A stretch of DNA of 64,000 bases from Amoebidium appalachense (lineage: Eukaryota > Ichthyosporea). The stretch spans positions 4,216,001 through 4,280,000 of the forward strand of contig CAVNZM010000003.1 in the NCBI GenBank assembly GCA_963693365.1. Direction: 5' to 3'. Shown in pieces: positions 53,760 through 62,432 of the stretch. The notes below the pieces were generated by a model that was not told where the DNA came from, did not search any database, and worked only from the letters and a program-made list of their open reading frames with translations. The stretch's first letter is position 1. The number at the start of each line of letters is the position of its first letter. The translations under genes were made by a program, and so were the position numbers.

Positions 53760-54997
53760 CTGGATATTTTTGGTATTAGAAAATGTTCGGCACGATGTAA
53801 TACTTGGAGGAAGACTTTGCAAAACAGTATATAAAAACCACTAACCATCAAAAACACTCACTAACCACGGTTGGGGGAGAGGATATTCCAGCACAGATGG
53901 GTCCTTCTCCTTATTCATTGTGTGCTGTGACGGTGTCAGCAGAGCAAAAGGTGATTCCTGCGCATTCTGGTCGGAGACAATGGGCGTATATCAAAAATCC
54001 TCCAGCGCCCGGCCCTATCGGTTACTTCTGGCCAGCGGAGAATCCAGATAAGTCCCCCACCATACAATCTTCTTCTGTATTGATGCCTCTTGTTTGCAAT
54101 AGTGAAATCGAAAAGAATAATGCCATGCAGATTATTGTTAATAACCAACATGATGTGGATGTCACTTTTCCTCGTGTGATCGGATGGTTCCAGCCTATAA
54201 CATCTAAATACGAAACAATTACAAACTGTCGAGGTCGATAAAGATCGCTTAGACAAACAGAAGATAGATGAAGCAAACGCGCTGACCACCGAAAATCCTG
54301 ATAGGATAGCACGTGCTAGGCATTTTTTAGGAACACATACAGGGGTGCAAGAGAGAGAGCTCGCCAATCTCTGTCTTGCATTCAAGGTGTGTGGGAGCGC
54401 ACTTACCAGAATGTCAATACAAGTACCACTGATCTGTCGTGTCTCAGTGGTGGTGAAGGAGTCCATGCTGTAGGTAGCTCGGGGGAAAGCATTGGCGATC
54501 AGCATGAAATTGTAGGTGATACACAAAAGCAGACACCAACCCCCAGCGCTTCGACTCCGGCAGGTTTCGATTGGTCCTTGGTTCCCCCTAGAATGCGCGT
54601 TAAGGTAGAAGAATTACTTAAGAAACATGCTACCTGCTTCATTTCAGGTGACCCAGATGAGTTTAGTCAGATAAAAGGCTTTGAGATAGAGATCGACACT
54701 GGAGGCAGTCCACCGGTGTATATAAAACAATGGCGTTTAGAACAAATCAAAGAGGAGGCAACAAAGAAAATTGCAGAAAAAATGGTCAGGAAAGGACAAA
54801 TAGAACCAACACTGTCAGCATGGTGTCACCCAATTTTTCGGATAAAGAAATCCAATGGTGATTGGCAATTTATATCGGACCTACGAAAATTAAATCAGGT
54901 GACCGTGAAGAAACAGTGGCTGATGCCCAACATCCAGGAATTAATAGATAAAATGGGTAGATGTACGGTGTTAGCCAAGACAGATTTGTCAATGTAG
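53760..54997 (+). pseudogene. Ty3/Gypsy-type Pol fragment, truncated
   Basis: Begins with the end of a retropepsin (RHDVILG near 53788), passes a frameshift into EDFAKQ (53808 on), runs through the protease-RT spacer (53804-54241) and, after two more frame changes (near 54235 and in a GTGTGTG run near 54388), reaches the RT N-terminus: RLEQIKEEATKK, FISDLRKLNQVT, and TDLSM. It stops at 54997 just after the first RT aspartate motif. The palm (YxDD), RNase H and integrase are missing. It is a remnant, not an active element. Confidence 0.85.
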
Positions 54998-55675
54998 TGG
55001 GTAGCAGCCAGGGTATATAAAGTAGGGGGGCTCTTGTGCCATCAACAACAACACTTAGCTGGCATCACTGCCGATGTAAGTATATACACTAGAGCTCAGT
55101 AGTGTGCGGGTTGGGGCTAGCTTGAAGCCGTCCATCAACCCACCATCATCATGATCAAATACATACGCAGCACATAGTGACGATACAACACACGTGTCTT
55201 CACTCTGTCAAACTATATGTAGTATACAGTTACTAGCGGATGTTACCATCAGTATATAGCAGTTATGAGGCGGTCTTAGAGGACTTAGTTCGCCACTGGC
55301 AATCGCAAGTCCTTGCGGGGCCCGGTGAACCCATTTCCAATCAACAGAGTGTTGTTTATTAGCCACAAGTTGAACACGTGCGCATGCACTGGCACGTAAA
55401 CGTCTGCATTTGCTACTGGTACCCGTACCCTACAACTGCATGCCCCCTAATTATAATCCGTAGCCAGCGTTAACCGAGGCTCGTGTCTTTCTTTCTTTCT
55501 AGTAATTCTGACTGTTTTCTGTTCCTTTTCTTTCTCTCTCTTTTTTTTTTTTTTTTTTTTTTGCCCCTTTAAATATGGATTCTGAAACTTGTGGGGCATG
55601 ATAATGTACACGTACACATGCACTGGGAAACAGCAATAATAGTTTGCATGAACATGTACAAGCACCGTGGAAAGC

Positions 55676-55708
<33 letters not shown>

Positions 55709-55991
55709 CCCCGCCCACACAAACATGTACATGTACACACACACAACCACACCGTGTATACCTCCCCCCCTCCCCCTCCCCTCCCCCCTCCCCAACACAC
55801 ACACACACGTCTCTTTTGTAGCTGCACCTTTCTGCACAAAAGCGGGCTTACCACTAGTACTTTGGTTCTTTGTTTAGCCCTTCACCTTCTCTCCTGAAGT
55901 GAACCTCCTATGAGCTTCTATCCGCTGAATCGCCACATTTCTTTCATTTTTGACCCTTGTGATCACCCCCCATCCCCTCCTCCCCTCCCTT

Positions 55992-56073
55992 ATAGCTAAG
56001 GCTTCGAGCTATAACGTTTTCTCCGCGGGCGATAGCTAAGGCTTCAAGCTATAGCGTTTTCTCCGCGGACGGC
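55992..56073. repeat. Two-unit 41-bp tandem repeat with internal dyad
   Basis: Two near-identical units each contain TAGCTAAGGCTTC then AGCTATA and CGTTTTCTCCGCGG. TAGCT/AGCTA gives a short hairpin in each unit. The units differ at two positions. Confidence 0.8.
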
Positions 56074-56075
56074 CT

Positions 56076-56078
56076 CTT

Positions 56079-56166
<88 letters not shown>

Positions 56167-56196
56167 GGAGGGAGAGAGATGGATAGAGGGACAGAG

Positions 56197-56257
<61 letters not shown>

Positions 56258-56280
56258 GGGAGGGAGAGAGAGAGCGATTG
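56076..56280. repeat. (CA)n-(GA)n compound microsatellite
   Basis: About 36 CA units pass directly into GA and GGGA-rich purine tract. Confidence 0.95.
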
Positions 56281-56860
56281 AGAGAGAGAGTGTGAGTAAG
56301 AGGGGGGAAGGGGGCGGGGCCGAGGGGAAAGAGGGAGGGATCTCGTACTCGTTTCAGGCTACACATTCTCTACATCATCCTTTTTATTACATTATTCTAT
56401 AAAACTAAAATACTACATTGTATATCATGTTGGTGGAAACAACAGTACACAACGGCATACCATGTCACGGTGCCCAGCACCGTGGGTCTCAACATGTGTG
56501 CGATCATGGTTCCTGCCCGTCTGTTGTGGAACTATATAACTTACTTGTTTACTCAACTAGTAACAAGATTATCAAAACAATAGACGAACATCCAAGGACA
56601 CTGTCGGCATATATAAAAGCACTGCAGCACTCTTAAAGCAACATGAACAATGATCTCGACATGTAAAAAAAAAAAACAGATACCTCAACATAGTTATCTC
56701 AACGTGAAGAAGAATTTGCTTTAATGATCATGATGCTATATTTAGCAATTCAGCACTAGCAGCTCATGGAGAACAGCCAGTCACCTTGCCACTGCATTTC
56801 CGTTTGGAAAACCAGCCAGCCGAACCCATTCTCCCCCTTGCCTCCTGCCGTCGGCCCAAG

Positions 56861-56931
<71 letters not shown>

Positions 56932-57270
56932 GGGGGGGGGGTATGTGTATGTTTGTGTGTGTGATGCCAAACAGCGTTGGTGGTGGTGAGGACCGGTTAG
57001 AACGGTAGAAAGGCGGGGGGGGGGGGGGGGGGGGGGGGGGGACGATTTGGTGGTTTAGTCTGAGTGCTAGTGTGTCTGTGCAGGCGTTGCCATATAGCTG
57101 TGCTAAAGTACTCGGCCGTGTGCGCAGCCTGTCACTGTGTGTGCAAAAGTATGTGTGATTTTTTTTTTTTTTTTTTTTTTTTTCCTGCCCATTCGAGGTG
57201 ATAGTGTATCAATGCGTATTAATTGAAAGACCACCAGAAAGTTAGACAATATCAATGTGTATCATTTCAG

Positions 57271-57610
57271 ATAGAGGTTTTATTTGTGGAAATTATTGAC
57301 ATAAATATTTTTCTGGGTAAACACGTAGGATGGGTGTCCGATATCAACAGGCTTCGTTTCATGTTTTAGCAGTTCGCGTTCGGCTGCCCGCATACGGGCA
57401 CCTATTAGCCGATCAAAACATCAGATTCCACAGATCACTAGACCGAGTTTGATTGGCTCAGGATAAGATTTCACATAACACTAGATCGGTTTTGATTGGC
57501 TCAGTTCGGCAGCCTTAGGTATATAAGCACGACAGTCTTTAGCAGATCAGCAAGCAACAACACATCCTCTGTGTTTAGCACCTACAGCTTTACAGCTATA
57601 TTTTCTTTTT
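57271..57610 (+). repeat. Repeat A1 of the YR element
   Basis: 340-bp direct repeat, second copy at 60706-61045. It contains two GATTGGCTCAG (inverted CCAAT) boxes and a TATATAAG box, so it probably carries the element promoter. Confidence 0.95.
57520..57527 (+). promoter_or_regulatory. TATA box of the YR element promoter
   Basis: TATATAAG about 120 nt upstream of the ORF1 ATG, preceded by two inverted CCAAT boxes (ATTGG near 57455 and 57495). The A2 copy has the same box at 60955-60962. Confidence 0.7.
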
Positions 57611-57647
57611 TCTTTTCTTCTCCCTATCTTTCCCTACGCCGGTCAGC

Positions 57648-58807
57648 ATGCCGCCGAAAAAGCGCCAGGCCTCAGCCGCCGCCCCTACCGCGGCACCTAA
57701 GCGCCTGACCCGCAGCGACCTCCGCCACAGGCTGACCAACGCTCCCGCGGGCACTGACGCGCCTCCAGCGGCCCATACCACCACGGACCCTCCGGCTACT
57801 CTCCCCTCTACTCCTGAAGTCCCTCCTCAGGCCCCACCGTCCCCGCCGATGACTTCTCAGGACGCCGTCCTTGCCGCCCTCACCGCCCTCAGCACCCAGA
57901 TGGCTGGCGTCCTGGCCGCTCTCACCAACCGCGACCCTCCCGCGCCCCCCGCCGCGCCCTCCGCACCCGGGGAGGTTTCCCTGGGGCTGCATCTCGGCCC
58001 TGACCTGGATCTACCTGCCCTGCCCGTGCCCCCCATTACAGGTGAGAACACTGGCGACATTCAGCCGGGCACACTCCCGCTTCCCCCCGCGGATGTGCTG
58101 GCAGATTTGCGCGCCAATCGTTTCATCGATCTGTATAAGTTCACCCCCGCCGCCCTCCTGGCCCCATCCAAGAAAGGTCAGCATCTGCGCATGGCCGACG
58201 ACGGCAGCATCGAGACTTTTCGCCAAGACAAACCCGTTCCCTTGCGTTCACTCGTCATTTGGATCCAAGCTTGGACCCATTACATGGCCGCCAAGCACCA
58301 CCTCGGCCTCCCCACGGACAAAGAAGTACTTTGGACTCAGCACATCACTCGCCTCAGCACCCGATACCCGTGGGCCCAGATCCACAACTATGACGTATAC
58401 GCCCGAACCGTTGCCCACCAACAGGGTCGGGCTCCGATCGAGCCTCTGTCCCAACCTGCTCGCCCAACTCCACCAGGATCTCCTCCTGCCACCCACTCTG
58501 CTCATCCCGGACGCATGTCAGCGTTGCGGCTTCCCCGACCACCCCAGCGCGGCCTGCCCCATGTACCCCAAGCCCGGCTGTGGTCTTGATGGTTTCGAGC
58601 CCCCCCACAAGCCCGGCGGGGGACAAACCCCCAACCGACCCGACCCGCAACCCGGCCCGGCACCACCGGCCCGTGGATCTACCCGCAACACACTGCAGGA
58701 ATTTCCACAACGGTCGGTCCTGCGCTAAGCAGCCCTGCCCCTTCTCCCACGTGTGCCCGCTCTGCTCTGGCACACACCCCCGCAAAGACTGCAAGCACAA
58801 TGCCTAG
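57648..58807 (+). pseudogene. Gag-like ORF1 of the YR element, frame-broken
   Basis: ATG at 57648, then a Pro/Ala-rich, high-GC protein. The first frame runs to about 58430. The continuing homology is in the +1 frame (CQRCGFPDHPSAAC zinc knuckle, 58516-58557) and then the +2 frame from about 58700 (C-x7-C-x4-C-x3-H and CPLCSGTHPRKDC, 58716-58796), ending TAG. A CCCH-like finger followed by a CCHC-like knuckle is typical of the Gag-like proteins of YR elements, which coat the RNA. Two small indels are needed to read it through, so this copy probably makes only a truncated product. Confidence 0.75.
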
Positions 58808-59185
58808 TCTACGCGCACACCCACACCCACAGATAGAACATAGGGGCTAGGAGCTAGGTTACACGGGTCCAAGGACACGGAGCTCGGGAAAAAACGGGGC
58901 ACTAGGGCTGAGTAACATTTTTCGCAGGCCAACTACGGCGCCCGCGCGCGCCAAGAATAAATGTCCCTACACAAAGACGTTATTCTGGCCACTGCACATA
59001 AATTTACTCCCCCCCCCATCCCACGAGCCCCCCCCCCCCTTACACTCACCTAGCGCTCCCTCCCTTCTTCTAACTCTGTGTACGCCCACACCCGCGCGTG
59101 CTCGGGCATCCCCTGCACAGGGCCCCGCTGCCCTCCCTGCAAACCCTCCCTCGGGCCCAGCTGCCCTACTCTAACCCCCGGGGCC

Positions 59186-59236
<51 letters not shown>

Positions 59237-59560
59237 ATGCCGGGATCTCCCCGAGGGTGCCCCACCCTTGCTAACCACCCCTTCCCCCGAGGCTCAGCCC
59301 CGGTGGCCCGCCCGCTGCCCCAGCACCACGTTGACACCTCCCGCCTCCGGGAGCTGCTGGCCCCCCTACCCAGCCCAATCATTCGCCGCGCAGCTCCTCC
59401 GTAACCAACTTCCCCGGACCCGACGACTCCGACCTTACCTGCAACCGGAGCCCTGCCCCTTCCCCTTCTGGGTCCACAAGTTCCTATCCCTTCCCCTGGG
59501 CTCACCCCCCCCCCCCCCCCCCCCCCCCCAGATCTCCCCTTCCGGAGCAACGCTGGCCGA
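58808..59560 (+). other. Spacer of the YR element, probable RT deletion
   Basis: No RT or RNase H motif is present. A segment at about 59320-59400 (TSRLRELLAP) resembles the region that precedes RT in DIRS-order elements, but only weakly. Two poly(C) runs (59190-59235, 59506-59529) interrupt the region. It is otherwise C-rich without a convincing ORF. Confidence 0.5.
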
Positions 59561-60593
59561 TTGGCCCCCCACTTTGCTCCGGCCGAGCTGCTTCGTGCCA
59601 CCACTACCCTGCAGGAATGCCAGGCCCTGAGTCTCAACCTCGACTCTCGGGCCTTTTACTCCAGGGTACAAAAAGTGTTCATCGATTTTTGTGTGGCATC
59701 TCGGCTGCAATCCTCCGCCGGGTCCTCCCTCCCGGCCTCCCCCCACACCGTGCAGCTTTTTCTCGCCTGGTGTGCCCAACGAGGGGTACAGGCCTCTTCC
59801 TTGGCCGGCTACAATTCAGCCATCACCAGACTCCACCTCGACATGGGCCTCCCTGCTCCCTACCCCCACGACAAGTCTCTGGCCTGGTTCTTCCGAGGGG
59901 TGGGCAGATGGCAGCTTTCTCACAACATCCGACCCCGATCATCCACCAGGGAGCCCCTCCTGCCCTCCCACCTTAGCCTACTCCATGGCCAGTGCCCCAC
60001 CAAGGCCTCCTCGGCCAATCTCCGGCTATGGACGGCCCTCATCGTCGGTTTCTGTGGTCGCCTCCGTTCGGGGGAATTTACCTCCAAAACCCTGACTTCC
60101 TTTGACCCGTCCCGTCACGTTAAACGGAAAGACGTGACCTTCACCTACACCCCCACCGGTACTTTGTCCCATGCCACCCTCCACCTGCCAACCTCTAAGA
60201 CGGATGTACAGGCCCGAGGTGTCAACGTCACTCTAGCTGCCCTGCCCCTCACCCACTTCTCCCCAGCCCATCTCCTCCGGCAGTTCCTGGATACAACGTC
60301 CGGTCAACCCCACGACCCCCTCTTCAGTCTCGGTGGCATCCCCTACACCAAGAGTGCTTTCTCTGCCGACTTCCGTGCCCTCCTCTCCCAGGCAGGCCTC
60401 TCACCCTCCCGGTTTGCCGGACACAGCCTCCGCATCGGGGGGGGCCACAGCACTGGCTGAGGCCGGGGTCGACGACTCCCGGATCAAACAATTCGGCAGG
60501 TGGTCCTCCGACTGTTTCCTGCTCTATACCCGACTTCGTCCGGCCTCCATTGCTGCCACTACCACACGTGTATTCGCCTCTATTCTTAAGTGA
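59561..60593 (+). pseudogene. Tyrosine recombinase of the YR element, one frameshift
   Basis: The N-terminal core-binding part is helical (SRAFYSRVQKVFIDF; NSAITRLHLDMG). Catalytic residues follow: Arg in FCGRLRSGEF (about 60050-60080), H-x-x-R in GHSLRIGG (60418-60440) and Tyr in LLYTRL (TAT at 60525-60527), with GRWSSDC before it. The frame breaks in a run of eight G at 60437-60444 (one more than needed); beyond it the +1 frame continues ATALAEAGVDDSRIKQFGRW to a TGA at 60591. The enzyme would cut and rejoin DNA through a 3'-phosphotyrosine. The true start is unclear, since no ATG opens the frame; 59561 is only the first possible alternative start. Confidence 0.88.
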
Positions 60594-60621
60594 AACCTTT
60601 GGAGCAAGCATACTGCTCTCG

Positions 60622-60710
60622 TGCCGTGGTTTACAACCATTGCAGGTTCACTTTCGTCCAAGGGGATGTCCCCCTAGAGGCAACACACGTCCCGGAGTAG
60701 TTTTCATAGA
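60622..60710 (+). repeat. Repeat B1 of the YR element
   Basis: 89-bp direct repeat (TGCCGTGGTTTACAACC to TTTTCATAGA), second copy B2 at 61179-61267. It overlaps the first bases of A2 at ATAGA, giving the central B1-A2 junction. Confidence 0.92.
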
Positions 60711-61045
60711 GGTTTTATTTGTGGAAATTATTGACATAAATATTTTTCTGGGTAAACACGTAGGATGGGTGTCCGATATCAACAGGCTTCGTTTCATGTT
60801 TTAGCAGTTCGCGTTCGGCTGCCCGCATACGGGCACCTATTAGCCGATCAAAACATCAGATTCCACAGATCACTAGACCGAGTTTGATTGGCTCAGGATA
60901 AGATTTCACATAACACTAGATCGGTTTTGATTGGCTCAGTTCGGCAGCCTTAGGTATATAAGCACGACAGTCTTTAGCAGATCAGCAAGCAACAACACAT
61001 CCTCTGTGTTTAGCACCTACAGCTTTACAGCTATATTTTCTTTTT
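60706..61045 (+). repeat. Repeat A2 of the YR element
   Basis: Second copy of the 340-bp A repeat, including the TATA box at 60955-60962. After it comes about 130 nt of unique sequence before B2. Confidence 0.95.
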
Positions 61046-61178
61046 CACCCACCCACCTACACCCTACACTCAACCCCCATTGATCCCCACATACGTGCTG
61101 TTTTTTCACGGGGCGAAGACTTCCCCCGTTTTTTGGGCACAAGGACCTCACGGATCAATAAATTGATGACTGGGGGCT

Positions 61179-61267
61179 TGCCGTGGTTTACAACCATTGC
61201 AGGTTCACTTTCGTCCAAGGGGATGTCCCCCTAGAGGCAACACACGTCCCGGAGTAGTTTTCATAGA
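61179..61267 (+). repeat. Repeat B2 of the YR element (3' end)
   Basis: Marks the element's 3' end. The host sequence that follows, GACCACCAGAAATTTAGACA, also occurs with one change at 57229-57248, upstream of A1. Confidence 0.92.
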
Positions 61268-61770
61268 CCACCAGAAATTTAGACAGAGTATAATGCACAA
61301 CGAAATGGGCCTATTTTTCTCTGTTTACCGATTACGGCTGGTGTCCGCAGACCCTGGGTACGTACTGCATCCATCCACAGCATCATGTGTTTGAACATAA
61401 CACATGTAGGAGCTTGAAACGACCCCCCCCCCCCCCCCCCCCCCCCATCATCATACACACAAACACATATATATATATATCATAGTATATATAATAATAA
61501 ATGAAGATATAAATAAATAAAAAATGAAAGCACGTGCACACCTTTGAAATTAGGTTCTGGCAACTTAACTGTAAGAGAAGAATGACTTTATTTTTCTGGG
61601 GGGAAGACACCGGCCAACACGTGTCTTGAGCTAGTGAACTTTCTTATCAGGCCATGGCATTGTGGTGGTAGGGTGTGTGTGTGTGTGATGCATATGTTTG
61701 TGTGTTGCGCACGTATGTGTGTGTGCATGTGTGTGTGCGTATGCGCGTGCCTGCGTATGTGTGCATGCGC

Positions 61771-61801
<31 letters not shown>

Positions 61802-61856
61802 TGTGTATGTGTGTGTGTGTGCTCGCGCGCTCACGTGTGTGTTTTTTTTTTTTTTT

Positions 61857-61887
<31 letters not shown>

Positions 61888-61917
61888 GGGATAAAAGGCG
61901 CGGCCCTGCCTACGTAC
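61268..61917. other. Non-coding sequence between the YR element and the EGF-domain gene
   Basis: Poly(C) at 61424-61446, short (TA)n at 61466-61500, (GT)n with CG-rich alternation at 61670-61830, and a poly(T)-poly(G) junction at about 61842-61890. The last lies just after the donor at 61917 on the gene strand as poly(C)-poly(A). The next exon of the minus-strand gene was not found. Confidence 0.5.
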
Positions 61918-62084
61918 CACTAGTGCCCGGTGACCTTGGATCTTGCCACTGTATGTAAGTGTCTCTCCCAGACACTCGATGGTACCACCGCCATTGTTAA
62001 GCAGATCATCAGCTTGCAGCACCCCGTTCACAGCGCTAACGGGATATTGGAAGTTGACCTTGCAGAGGCCCATGGCACGCAGAT

Positions 62085-62146
<62 letters not shown>

Positions 62147-62400
62147 TTGTGTGGTGGTGGTGGTGGGGGGGGGGGGGGGAGAGGGAGGGAAGTCAACACA
62201 ATGTCTGGGGGGATGTCTGAGGAGGGGAGGGAGAGAGAGAGAAGGGCTCATTCCTTCCCCCTACCCCCCTTCCCTCTTCTTTCCTTTCGATTCTTCCTTT
62301 GAAATTTCCTTCGCGTTTCTGTTGCGTACTACTTATTAAGCAAGGTTTTTTTTCTCTTTTTTTTCCCCCCATCTTCTTTTATTTGCGCCCTCCCCCCCCC

Positions 62401-62432
<32 letters not shown>

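Larger units (their letters stand above)
54998..57228. other. Non-coding region between retroelements
   Basis: A TATA-like GTATATAAAG lies at about 55013, and 54998-55440 could include part of a retroelement LTR, although no second copy was found. 55540-55561 is poly(T), 55674-55704 poly(C). A 41-bp tandem pair sits at 55992-56073. (CA)n then (GA)n occupy 56076-56280. 56867-56941 is (GT)n plus poly(G). 57158-57183 is poly(T). No exon was recognised. Confidence 0.6.
57271..61267 (+). mobile_element. Tyrosine-recombinase retroelement with split direct repeats (Ngaro/PAT-like)
   Basis: A structure of A1 (57271-57610), ORFs, B1 (60622-60710), A2 (60706-61045) and B2 (61179-61267). A1 and A2 match over 340 bp and B1 and B2 over 89 bp with no difference seen by eye. 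This A1-B1A2-B2 order is the known arrangement of PAT/Ngaro-type members of the DIRS order, which integrate by a tyrosine recombinase and make no target duplication. Internally there is a Gag-like ORF and a tyrosine recombinase, but no reverse transcriptase palm or RNase H. The RT region appears deleted, so the copy would depend on a relative. Identical repeats suggest recent insertion, yet both ORFs have frame breaks. An ATAGA pentamer occurs at all three repeat boundaries. Confidence 0.9.

Noticed and set aside
53564-53857. Minus-strand 97-codon open frame over the Gypsy-type remnant
   Set aside because: It is antisense to recognisable retropepsin/RT spacer sequence and has no domain of its own.
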